Shown: positions 1-6,340 of the stretch, in pieces
Layout of the letters: each line of letters begins with the position of its first letter
Position numbering within the stretch: the stretch's first letter is position 1
Source: Bacillota bacterium
GTDB lineage: Bacteria > Bacillota > UBA5301 > JASBVW01
DNA length: 7,197 nucleotides
Reading direction: 5' to 3'
Assembly: GCA_029961005.1 (NCBI GenBank)
Contig: JASBVW010000069.1
Location: forward strand, 1-7,197
The notes under the pieces: generated by a model
The model's input: only the letters and a program-made list of their open reading frames with translations
What the model was told of the DNA's origin: nothing
The model's database searches: none
Translations under genes and position numbers: made by a program

Positions 1-2188
1 ACCGGCGGCGCCTGTTGCGGCGCCCCACCAACTCCAGGGTGCGTGCCGGCGCGGAGCACCTGTTCTTCCTCTCTTCTCTCCGCTCGGCCCCTTTCCCTTT
101 CTGTTCTGCCAAGACCTCGCGGTGCGAGAGGTTAATGCGACCCAGCCGGTCGATCTCCGTCACCTTAACCACCAGCTCGTCCCCCGGCTTGACCACGTCC
201 TCCACCCTCTCTACGCGCCGGTCAGAGAGCTGCGAAATGTGAACCAGGCCTTCCTTGCCCGGTAGGATCTCCACAAACGCCCCAAAAGAGGTGGTGCGTA
301 CCACCCGGCCTGTATAAACCTTCCCCACCTCCACGTCGCGCGTCAGGCCCTCGATGATCTCCACCGCCCGCTGGCCGGCCTTCTCGTCCACCGAGGCAAT
401 GTAGATGCGGCCGTCGTCTTCGATATCGATATCTACGCCGGTATCGGCGATGATCTTGCGAATGATCTTCCCCCCGGGGCCGATGACATCCCTGATCTTG
501 TCGGGATCAATTTCCATGGTAATGATCCGCGGGGCGTAAGGGGAAAGGTTGGGCCGGGGCTGCGCGATGACCTCCTCCATCTTGTCCAGGATAAAGAACC
601 TGGCCTCCCTGGCCTGCTGCAAAGCCTGAGCCAGGATCTCTCGGGAGACGCCGCGCACCTTGATGTCCATCTGCAAGGCGGTGATTCCATCCCGGGTGCC
701 GGCCACCTTGAAGTCCATGTCCCCCAGGTGGTCCTCAATCCCCTGGATGTCAGTTAAGATAGCAAACCGCTCCCCGTACTTGACCAGACCCATGGCAATG
801 CCCGCCACTGGCTTTTTAATAGGCACGCCCGCATCCATCAGGGCCAGGGTGCTCCCGCAGACGCTGGCCTGGGAAGTAGAGCCGTTGGAGGAGAGGACCT
901 CCGAGACCACGCGGATGGTATACGGAAACTCGTCGTGGCTGGGCAACACGGGCAAAAGCGCCCGCTCGGCCAAAGCCCCGTGCCCGATCTCGCGCCGGCC
1001 CGGTCCGCGCATCGGCCGCACCTCCCCGGTGCTGAAGCCCGGGAAGTTATAGTGGTGCATGTACCGCTTCATCTCCTCGACCCCCAGGCCGTCCAGAAGC
1101 TGCACATCCGACTGGACCCCCAGGGTGGCGGCGGTCAAAACCTGGGTCTCCCCGCGGATGAAGAGGCCCGACCCGTGAGCGCGCGGCAAAAGCCCCACCT
1201 CACAGCTCACCGGCCGGATCTCGTTCAGGCGCCGACCGTCCGGGCGCACGCCTTCTTCCGTAATCATCCGCCGCACCTCTTCGTAGACGATGCGGTCCAG
1301 TACCTCGGCCACTTGTTTTGCTTTCTCCGGATAGGCTTCGCCGTAGACCTCGGTGAAGTGGAGCACGGCCTTCTCTTTAGCCGCTTCAATGGCGTCCTGG
1401 CGTTCCTGTTTGTGAGAAAGCTTGATGGCCGCCACCAGGTCGGCAGTGGCGAAGGCCCGGACCGCCTCTTCCACCTCCGGCTCCACCGTAAAGAGCTTGA
1501 CCTCCATCTTGGGCTTCCCTACTGCCGCTTGGATCTCTTCCTGGAAGGCCACCAGCTCTTTGATGTGCTCGTGCCCGAACATAATGGCTTCCAGCATGAT
1601 CTCTTCGGGCACCTCGGCGGCTCCCGCTTCCACCATCATGACGGCATCCTTGCGCCCAGCCACCACCAGATCCAGGTCGCTGCGCTCGGCCTCCTCCAAG
1701 GTGGGGTTGATGACAAAGCGGCCGTCCACCCTGCCTACCCGCACCGCCCCCACCGGCCCGTCAAAAGGAATGTCGGAGATGGTCAGGGCCGCGGAAGCGC
1801 CGATTAAAGCCGGAATGTCCGGCTCGTTGTCCTGATCGACGGACAAGACCATGGCCACCACCTGCACGTCGTTGCGGAAGCCCTCAGGGAAGAGCGGGCG
1901 CAGGGGCCGGTCAATCATTCGGGCGGCCAGGATGGCCGCCTCGCTGGGACGGCCTTCCCGCTTGATGAACCCGCCGGGAATCTTCCCCACACTGTAGAGG
2001 CGCTCCTCGTAGTCCACCAAAAGAGGGAAGAAGTCAATCCCTTCCCGCGGCTGCTCCGAAGCGGTGGCCGTGACCAGCACCACCGTGTCGCCGTAACGCA
2101 CCAAAACAGCTCCATTGGCTTGTGGGGCCAGTCTCCCCGTCTCAATGATCAAGGTGCGCCCACCCAACGTGGTCTTAAAGCTTTCCAT
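1..2188 (-). CDS. pnp: Polyribonucleotide nucleotidyltransferase (PNPase), 3' end outside the window
   Basis: PNPase is a cytoplasmic, trimeric 3'-to-5' exoribonuclease that uses phosphate to release nucleoside diphosphates and can add tails in reverse. The frame starts at ATG 2188, behind an AAGGAG seven bases upstream, and stays open for 729 codons to the left edge with no stop, so only the extreme C terminus is missing. Two RNase PH domains (about 1-225 and 320-550) flank a helical linker. The second core carries RREIGHG (398-404), SNGSTSQASVCG (434-445) and GDMDFK (489-494). The numbering matches E. coli, so the phosphate-site Ser439 and metal-binding Asp486 and Asp492 are all present. 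A KH domain follows with its GPGG loop at 570-573, then an S1 domain at about 620-690 (TSFGAF, GLVHISQL, INLSHREVL). After S1 there is an unusual basic tail (about 697-729) ending in RRNRRRR. It lies downstream of rpsO as in most bacteria, but a terminator separates them. Identification is very secure. Confidence 0.98.
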   Translation of the reverse strand, partial: MESFKTTLGGRTLIIETGRLAPQANGAVLVRYGDTVVLVTATASEQPREGIDFFPLLVDYEERLYSVGKIPGGFIKREGRPSEAAILAARMIDRPLRPLFPEGFRNDVQVVAMVLSVDQDNEPDIPALIGASAALTISDIPFDGPVGAVRVGRVDGRFVINPTLEEAERSDLDLVVAGRKDAVMMVEAGAAEVPEEIMLEAIMFGHEHIKELVAFQEEIQAAVGKPKMEVKLFTVEPEVEEAVRAFATADLVAAIKLSHKQERQDAIEAAKEKAVLHFTEVYGEAYPEKAKQVAEVLDRIVYEEVRRMITEEGVRPDGRRLNEIRPVSCEVGLLPRAHGSGLFIRGETQVLTAATLGVQSDVQLLDGLGVEEMKRYMHHYNFPGFSTGEVRPMRGPGRREIGHGALAERALLPVLPSHDEFPYTIRVVSEVLSSNGSTSQASVCGSTLALMDAGVPIKKPVAGIAMGLVKYGERFAILTDIQGIEDHLGDMDFKVAGTRDGITALQMDIKVRGVSREILAQALQQAREARFFILDKMEEVIAQPRPNLSPYAPRIITMEIDPDKIRDVIGPGGKIIRKIIADTGVDIDIEDDGRIYIASVDEKAGQRAVEIIEGLTRDVEVGKVYTGRVVRTTSFGAFVEILPGKEGLVHISQLSDRRVERVEDVVKPGDELVVKVTEIDRLGRINLSHREVLAEQKGKGAERREERKNRCSAPARTLELVGRRNRRRR

Positions 2189-2195
2189 TCCTCTT

Positions 2196-2201
2196 CTCCT
2201 T
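2196..2201 (-). promoter_or_regulatory. Ribosome binding site of pnp
   Basis: Read on the minus strand, AAGGAG lies seven bases before the ATG at 2188, inside a purine-rich run. It fixes the pnp start, and the encoded N terminus (MESFKTTLGGRTL) matches normal PNPase beginnings. Confidence 0.85.
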
Positions 2202-2211
2202 CCGATCCGGT

Positions 2212-2230
2212 ACAAAATTCAACCTTTTGT
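2212..2230 (-). promoter_or_regulatory. A/U-rich hairpin in the pnp leader (candidate)
   Basis: On the minus strand ACAAAA and TTTTGT form a perfect 6-bp inverted repeat around a 7-nt loop, ten bases upstream of the pnp Shine-Dalgarno. A second, weaker repeat (TTCCT / GGGAA with one G-U pair, 2256-2270) sits just upstream. In E. coli the pnp leader folds into a stem through which RNase III and PNPase autoregulate. Whether this short A/U stem does anything similar is unknown, and it is weak enough to be chance. Confidence 0.3.
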
Positions 2231-2269
2231 TCGCTGCCTGCACTAGTATTTCCTGTTCCCTATAGAGGA

Positions 2270-2295
2270 AGAGAAAAAGCGGGAAGCTCTCCCGC
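2270..2295 (-). terminator. Intrinsic terminator between rpsO and pnp
   Basis: Reading the minus strand just after the rpsO stop, GCGGGA and TCCCGC form a perfect 6-bp G+C-rich stem (2279-2295) closed by a 5-nt loop, GAGCT. It is followed at once by TTTTT and a further pyrimidine run. Stem plus U tract 10 nt past the stop is the classic Rho-independent form. Termination is probably partial: no strong sigma-A promoter is visible in the remaining space before pnp, so pnp probably depends on read-through or on a non-obvious promoter. A terminator at the same place is known in the E. coli rpsO-pnp operon. Confidence 0.88.
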
Positions 2296-2305
2296 CCTAT
2301 TCCCT

Positions 2306-2575
2306 CTACTTCCTCAGCCCCAGCTCTTCAATGAGCTTGCGGTACCGCTCGATATCTTTTGTCTTGAGATAATTCAACAGCCCTCTGCGCTGCCCGATCA
2401 TCTTGTACAGCCCCCGGCGCGAGTGATGGTCCTTTTTGTGCGTCTTCAGATGCTCAGTGAGGCTGTTGATCCGCTCAGTGAGAATGGCCACCTGGACCTC
2501 CGGGGAGCCCGTGTCCTTTTCATGCAACCGGTAGCGCTCAATCAAAGACCTCTTGACCTCTGGGCCCAAACTCAT
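2306..2575 (-). CDS. rpsO: Small ribosomal subunit protein S15 (uS15)
   Basis: S15 is a primary binder of the central domain of 16S rRNA; it grips a three-way junction and opens the way for S6, S18 and S11 in 30S assembly. The product is 89 residues, the standard bacterial length, and all helical. Signature segments are present: DTGSPEVQ at 21-28, and HKKDHHSRRGL at 46-56, which contains the conserved His, Asp and Ser-Arg-Arg of the rRNA-contacting loop. The C-terminal helix reads RYRKLIEELGLRK. The ATG at 2575 is preceded by AGGAGG with an 11-nt gap, and the stop is TAG. It stands apart from ribF by 102 nt and from pnp by 117 nt plus a terminator, so it may be controlled separately from the tightly packed genes upstream. 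Confidence 0.98.
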   Translation of the reverse strand: MSLGPEVKRSLIERYRLHEKDTGSPEVQVAILTERINSLTEHLKTHKKDHHSRRGLYKMIGQRRGLLNYLKTKDIERYRKLIEELGLRK

Positions 2576-2677
2576 TGACCGCTCTACCTCCTCGCTTAAA
2601 ATCGCCTCAGGCTGAGAAGCCGTCGGTCACTCGAAATCCCGGCCTGAGGTTTGGCCGCGTCAACCGGCCACCATCAA
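2576..2677 (-). promoter_or_regulatory. rpsO leader: two inverted repeats and Shine-Dalgarno, candidate S15 autoregulatory RNA
   Basis: This 102-nt stretch between ribF and rpsO has no ORF. On the minus strand it first shows TGGCCG / CGGCCA, a 6-bp stem with a 7-nt loop (2652-2670). It then shows CCTCAGGC (2642-2649) and GCCTGAGG (2605-2612), a perfect 8-bp stem enclosing 29 nt that could hold a further hairpin. The AGGAGG Shine-Dalgarno follows at 2587-2592. No U tract follows either stem, so they are not terminators. The left arm of the 8-bp stem contains ACCTC, which could instead pair with GAGGT of the Shine-Dalgarno. S15 is known to repress its own mRNA through structured leaders in several phyla, including Bacillota. 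Assigning that role here is inference from position and shape. I see no convincing -35/-10 pair. Confidence 0.5.
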
Positions 2678-3598
2678 TCATAGCATACCGGCTTTCTCGT
2701 TGTAAATGGTTATTGCCCTGAGATCCTGTTTGATCTGTTCCGCCAGGGCCTGGGGGGTGGGAAAGCGCTGGATGTCGCGCAGGCGGCGCTGTACACCCAC
2801 CTCCAGCACCCGGCCGTAGAGGTCCTCGTTTAGGTCGGGAATGAACACTTCCACCCGGCGCTCCGCCCCGCCGAAGGTGGGTTGGGGGCCGATGGACAGA
2901 AGAGCCGGGTAAACCCTTCCTTGGGGAAGGGTGACCGAAACGGCATAGACCCCATCCTGGGGGAGAAGCTTCTGCGGCGGAAGCAGCAGGTTGGCAGTGG
3001 GAAAGCCTAAGGCCTTACCGCGCCCCTCCCCCCGCACCACCCGCCCGGACAGGGTATAGGCGTACCCTAAAAATTGGTTGGCCTGCTCCAACTCCCCCCG
3101 GGCGAGGAGCGAGCGGATGACGCTGCTGCTTACTATCGTGCCGTCTACGCAGACCGGCGGCACGATCTCTACCCTCAGCCCCCGCGCCTCCCCCAGCTCC
3201 CGCAGGCGTTCAGCTCCTGCCCGGCCCCCTTGTCCGAAGGTGTAGTTGAACCCCACCACCACCCGGCGAGCTCTTAAGTGAGCCAAGACCACCCGCTCTA
3301 GAAACTCTTCAGGAGTCAAGGCAGCAAAGGTGGCGTCGAAGGTTTGCACCACCACCCGGTCCATACCGTAAGCCTTGAGGAGGCGTTTGCGCTCGGAGAG
3401 CACGGTAAGCAGAGGCAGCTCCTGCCCCGGGGTAAGCACGGCCCGGGGATGGGGAAACAGGGTATAGGCCACCGCCGGCAAGCCCAGCTGACGGGCCTGA
3501 GCCGCCGTGCGCTTCAAAATGGCCTGGTGCCCCCGGTGCACCCCGTCAAAGGTGCCCAAGGCCACCACTGCTCCTTCAACCGGGGAGTTGCGGTGCAT
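2678..3598 (-). CDS. ribF: Bifunctional riboflavin kinase / FAD synthetase
   Basis: RibF phosphorylates riboflavin to FMN and adenylates FMN to FAD in the cytoplasm. The 306-residue product has the normal two-domain form. The N-terminal nucleotidyltransferase domain begins with GTFDGVHRGHQ (15-25), the (H/R)xGH signature, and includes FPHPRAVL (48-55) and the ISSSxIR-like IVSSSVIRSLL (155-165). The C-terminal kinase domain shows GRGKALGFPTANL (192-204), IGPQPTFGG (236-244) and VEVFIPDLNEDLYGR (249-263), whose Glu250 is at the expected catalytic position. I chose ATG 3598, with AGGAGG 11 nt upstream. The open frame extends upstream to 3733, but that would add 45 low-quality residues lying inside truB. 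An internal GTG giving MVALGTFDG is also possible. It overlaps truB by 23 nt, so its translation is probably coupled. Confidence 0.97.
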   Translation of the reverse strand: MHRNSPVEGAVVALGTFDGVHRGHQAILKRTAAQARQLGLPAVAYTLFPHPRAVLTPGQELPLLTVLSERKRLLKAYGMDRVVVQTFDATFAALTPEEFLERVVLAHLRARRVVVGFNYTFGQGGRAGAERLRELGEARGLRVEIVPPVCVDGTIVSSSVIRSLLARGELEQANQFLGYAYTLSGRVVRGEGRGKALGFPTANLLLPPQKLLPQDGVYAVSVTLPQGRVYPALLSIGPQPTFGGAERRVEVFIPDLNEDLYGRVLEVGVQRRLRDIQRFPTPQALAEQIKQDLRAITIYNEKAGML

Positions 3599-4625
3599 CC
3601 CCTTCTCTCCCTCCTCCTGGCCTTTTCTTGCCTGACGCGCCGGCAGGCGAGAGGACGCAGACCGGGCGGAACTTGGCCCCCGCTGCTCTCCTCTGCTCCC
3701 TCCGGGCCAGGGCCACCAGCTCCCCCCGCTCATCCACGACGCGCACCAGATCAGGCAAGGTAGGGCTACCCCGGACCGGCACCCCCTCTTCCACTAACGC
3801 CGCCCCGGCCGCAGCCACCGACTCGCCGTGGCGAAGGGCTTGTTCCGCCTGCTCCGGCAGGCGGAAGGCCGGCAAAAAGATGAGGGCCTGGCTCATGCTG
3901 ACGAGTACCCTCTCCCAGCGCCCTTCGGCGAAGGCGGCCTCGATCTCTGGCAAGGGAAGAGCCGTTTCCAGGGTGAAGGGCCCGCTGCGCGTCCTCACTA
4001 AAGAGGCCAGGTGGGCGCCGCAGCCCAAAAGCTGGCCCAAATCGTGCGCTAGGGTGCGCACGTAGGTGCCGGGAGAGCAGACCACTGTAAAAAAGACCCT
4101 GGTGCCCAGACCCAGGCGGTCCCGCTCCCCGGGTTCCACTCGCTCAATCTGAAAGCGGTAGACCTGGATGCGGCGCGGCGACCGTTCCACTGTCTGGCCG
4201 CGGCGAGCCAGCCGGTAAAGCGGCTGCCCGCGGTACTTGACTGCCGAGTACATGGGAGGGACCTGCTCCAGTTCACCCGTCAGCTGCCGCACGGCGGACT
4301 CGAGTTCTGCCGGGGTGACCCGGCACTCTTCCTCCACCCTCAGCACGCGCCCCTCCGCGTCTTGAGTCTCGGTAGTAATACCCAGCACCAGCTCACCGCG
4401 ATACTCCTTCTCGCCCCCGCTCAAGTAAGGCGCCAACCGGGTAGCCCGTCCCAGGCAAAGCGGGAGAACCCCGGAGGCCGAGGGATCCAGGGTGCCCAGG
4501 TGTCCCACCCTCCGCTGGCCGGACCAGCGGCGGAGGAGCGAGACTACGTCGTGGGAGGTCAGGCCGGGGGGTTTATAGACATTAACCACACCTTCCGGAG
4601 CAGCCTGAGCTCTGGAGCCGCTCAT
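3576..4625 (-). CDS. truB: tRNA pseudouridine(55) synthase
   Basis: TruB turns U55 in the T loop of tRNA into pseudouridine and also acts as a tRNA folding chaperone. The catalytic motif is GHLGTLDPSASGVLP at 41-55, with nucleophile Asp47. Other family marks are NVYKPPGLTSHD (15-26), the KEYRGEL segment with the stacking Tyr at 75, VPPMYSAVKYRG (122-133) and PGTYVRTLAHDLG (185-197). The C-terminal part (about 253-325) looks like the PUA-like TruB_C domain that contacts the acceptor arm. At 349 residues it is a little longer than the common 300 or so. The final 20 residues (ASGKKRPGGGREGD onward) are Gly/Arg-rich and probably unstructured; their codons also make up the ribF ribosome binding site. 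The ATG overlaps the nrnA TGA as ATGA, the usual sign of translational coupling. Confidence 0.98.
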   Translation of the reverse strand: MSGSRAQAAPEGVVNVYKPPGLTSHDVVSLLRRWSGQRRVGHLGTLDPSASGVLPLCLGRATRLAPYLSGGEKEYRGELVLGITTETQDAEGRVLRVEEECRVTPAELESAVRQLTGELEQVPPMYSAVKYRGQPLYRLARRGQTVERSPRRIQVYRFQIERVEPGERDRLGLGTRVFFTVVCSPGTYVRTLAHDLGQLLGCGAHLASLVRTRSGPFTLETALPLPEIEAAFAEGRWERVLVSMSQALIFLPAFRLPEQAEQALRHGESVAAAGAALVEEGVPVRGSPTLPDLVRVVDERGELVALARREQRRAAGAKFRPVCVLSPAGASGKKRPGGGREGDAPQLPG

Positions 4626-5665
4626 CTTTCGGCCAGGCGCTCCTCCACTAGGCGTAAAACCCTTTGTATCCCCTCATTTAGCGGCCCTGGCACCTCACAG
4701 CCTGCGGCATTGACGTGGCCGCCTCCCCCCAACTCCCTGGCCATGGCTCCCACATCCACGCTTCCGCGGGAACGCCAGCTCACCCGCACCTTGCCGCCGG
4801 TCTCTTCGCGAAAGAGCAGGGCCACCTGCGCCCCCTCCACCATGCGGGCATAATTGACAAAGCCTTCCGTCTCCTCCCAACTCACCCCGGAAGAGGTCAG
4901 CACCTCTTCCGGCATGGCAATCCAGGCCACGCGTCCGCCCGCCGTTACCTCCAGGGAAGACAGGGCGCGGCCCAAAAGCTTCAAGACAGCCAAGGACTTG
5001 GTGTCAAAGACGTGCTCCGCCACCAGAGGAGGATCGGCGCCGGCCCGGGCCAGCTCCGCTCCCAGAGCCAGAATGTACGGATTGGTGTTTTGGAACCGGA
5101 ATCCGCCTGTATCGCTGAAGATGGCCGTGTAGAGAGCCAGTGCCGCTTCCCGATCTATCTCCAGCCCGGCGGCGCGAATTAAATTATAGACCAGTTCTCC
5201 GGTGGCCGAGGCCTCTGGGTGGACGTAATTGACCACGGTCCGGGCTCCCTCCACCTGGTTCTGTTCGTGGTGATCGATATTGACCACCGTCATCTCCGGG
5301 GACAGGCAGGCTAGGGCCTCTCCTAACCGCTTCAAATTGCCGCTGTCCAGGATCACGGCCACCTCCGCCCGCTCTCCTCGCCCTTGGGCGCAAAAGTCCC
5401 GGGCCCGCAAAATCTCCCTGCTCCCGGGTAGAAAACGGTAGGCGGGGGGAACGCCGTCCTGATTGACCAGGTAGACCACCTTGCCCAAACGCCGGAGCAA
5501 CCAGGACATGGCTACCATCGACCCGATGCAATCGCCATCGGGGTGCATGTGGGAGAGGACGAGAAAGCGGCTCCGGCTCTGCAAAACTTGCAGCACCGCC
5601 CGCTCCTCCTGCCAGTCCTTTTGTCCCGCGCCTCCGGGCTCCCTGCGGAGGATGTCCCCTTCCAT
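4622..5665 (-). CDS. nrnA: DHH-family nanoRNase / pAp phosphatase
   Basis: NrnA-type DHH/DHHA1 phosphoesterases degrade 2-5 nt RNA fragments left by larger exonucleases and dephosphorylate pAp; Bacillota lack Orn and use them instead. All metal-site motifs are seen: SHMHPDGDCIGS (38-49), VILDSGN (104-110), NIDHHEQN (129-136, with DHH at 131-133) and TAIFSDTGGFRF (180-191, Asp185). The DHHA1 substrate loop GGGGHVNAAG is at 313-322. Length (347 residues) is slightly above the usual 310-330, because of about 25 extra N-terminal residues ahead of the first core strand. The ATG lies one base after the rbfA stop, and GGGAGG sits 9 nt upstream, so this start is firm. B. subtilis has nrnA elsewhere in the genome. 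Cyclic-di-AMP-cleaving GdpP proteins share this core but carry membrane, PAS and GGDEF domains absent here. Confidence 0.93.
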   Translation of the reverse strand: MEGDILRREPGGAGQKDWQEERAVLQVLQSRSRFLVLSHMHPDGDCIGSMVAMSWLLRRLGKVVYLVNQDGVPPAYRFLPGSREILRARDFCAQGRGERAEVAVILDSGNLKRLGEALACLSPEMTVVNIDHHEQNQVEGARTVVNYVHPEASATGELVYNLIRAAGLEIDREAALALYTAIFSDTGGFRFQNTNPYILALGAELARAGADPPLVAEHVFDTKSLAVLKLLGRALSSLEVTAGGRVAWIAMPEEVLTSSGVSWEETEGFVNYARMVEGAQVALLFREETGGKVRVSWRSRGSVDVGAMARELGGGGHVNAAGCEVPGPLNEGIQRVLRLVEERLAER

Positions 5666-5666
5666 T

Positions 5667-6035
5667 TCAGGGTTCCTCCCTCTGGCCCGTTTCAGCCTTC
5701 ACCTGATTCAGGAGCTCCACCACCCGCGCCCCGCGCTCCAGAGAGCGATCCAGTTTAAAGGTGATCTCGGGAGTATAGCGCAGCCGGATGCGCTGACCCA
5801 ACTCCGTGCGGATGAAGCCGGTGGCCTGGGCCAACCCGGCCATGGTGGTGGCTTTTTCCTCTTCATCGCCCAGGATGCTGACATAGACCTTGACGTGGCG
5901 CAGATCTTTGGAGACCTCCACATCAGTAATGCTGACAAACCCGATGCGGGGGTCCTTAGTCTCCTTGTGCAGAATGTCGCTGATCTCCACCTTAAGCTGA
6001 TCTTTTAACCGCTCAATGCGCTGCACCGTCGCCAC
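5667..6035 (-). CDS. rbfA: 30S ribosome-binding factor A
   Basis: RbfA binds the immature 30S subunit near the 5' end of 16S rRNA, helps late maturation and supports growth in the cold. It is a single type-II KH domain. Visible family features are KDPRIGFVSITDVEVS, LRHVKVYVSILGDEEE, and the segment GLAQATGFIRTELGQRIRLR, with the Ala-kink that replaces the KH GxxG loop, followed by YTPEITFKLDRSLERG. Three in-frame GTG codons (6044, 6035, 6026) could start it. I chose 6035 (122 residues) because GAGGTGA at 6041-6047 lies 5 nt upstream of it, whereas GTG 6044 overlaps that same signal and has no well-placed one of its own. Annotation from 6044 would add only three residues. It ends 1 nt before nrnA. 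Confidence 0.95.
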   Translation of the reverse strand: MATVQRIERLKDQLKVEISDILHKETKDPRIGFVSITDVEVSKDLRHVKVYVSILGDEEEKATTMAGLAQATGFIRTELGQRIRLRYTPEITFKLDRSLERGARVVELLNQVKAETGQREEP

Positions 6036-6040
6036 AGCCG

Positions 6041-6047
6041 TCACCTC
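6041..6047 (-). promoter_or_regulatory. Ribosome binding site deciding the rbfA start
   Basis: Read on the minus strand, GAGGTGA is a perfect anti-Shine-Dalgarno match, five bases ahead of GTG 6035. The longer-frame GTG at 6044 lies inside this element, which argues against it being the initiation codon. Confidence 0.6.
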
Positions 6048-6053
6048 ACCCGG

Positions 6054-6335
6054 TCAACAGTAATCCTCTTGAACCTCCAAAACCTCCGCCCCGGCCTCTT
6101 CTTCCAGCCAGGACACCACCTGTTGGACCCGCCACCGGGCGCCCCGGGGGGTGGTACTCACGCAGGCCAACCCCAGCGCCACAGCGGGGGAAGCTCGTTC
6201 CTCGTCCAGCTCCGCACAGGAGACATTGAAGTAGCGCGGGATGGCTTTGACCAACCGCCCGGTCAGGCGGCGGCGCTCGCGGCTGGAGGGGTACGCAGGC
6301 AAAAGGAATAAAATCCGCGCCTTGAGGACCACCAT
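6054..6335 (-). CDS. ylxP: DUF503 family protein YlxP
   Basis: This 93-residue protein belongs to the DUF503/YlxP family by position (directly between infB and rbfA, as in B. subtilis) and by pattern: MVVLKARILFLLPAYPSSR, then a basic helix RERRRLTGRLVKAIPRYFNVSCAELDEE. This is followed by AVALGLACVSTTP and a C-terminal helix-strand WLEEEAGAEVLEVQEDY. The layout suggests a small ferredoxin-like alpha/beta fold with no transmembrane segment or signal peptide. The biochemical role of the family is unsettled; the fixed location beside rbfA makes a part in ribosome assembly plausible, but that is inference. The ATG at 6335 lies 5 nt after the infB stop, with GAGG about 10 nt upstream inside the infB end. 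The small size is normal for the family. Confidence 0.85.
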   Translation of the reverse strand: MVVLKARILFLLPAYPSSRERRRLTGRLVKAIPRYFNVSCAELDEERASPAVALGLACVSTTPRGARWRVQQVVSWLEEEAGAEVLEVQEDYC

Positions 6336-6340
6336 TCTAC

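Noticed and set aside
935..1807. A 290-codon open frame on the plus strand
   Set aside because: It lies wholly antisense to pnp, whose frame has intact catalytic residues throughout. The product is His/Leu/Pro-rich with no recognisable domain, as expected for a shadow frame in G+C-rich DNA.
2230..2268. TACTAG-type -10 box upstream of pnp
   Set aside because: No acceptable -35 element lies 16-18 nt upstream; the match is too weak to call.
2640..2668. TTGACG (2658-2663) with GGGATT 17 nt downstream as an rpsO promoter
   Set aside because: The -35-like box is reasonable but the -10 hexamer is very poor, and the TTGACG falls in the loop and stem of a hairpin. Not supported without 5'-end data.
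2652..2670. The TGGCCG/CGGCCA hairpin after ribF as an intrinsic terminator
   Set aside because: The stem is followed by AACCTCAGG and not by a U tract, so it does not have the form of a terminator.
3599..3733. 45-residue N-terminal extension of ribF
   Set aside because: It is inside truB, has no family similarity (Gly/Arg/Ser-rich), and a good ribosome binding site sits immediately before ATG 3598.
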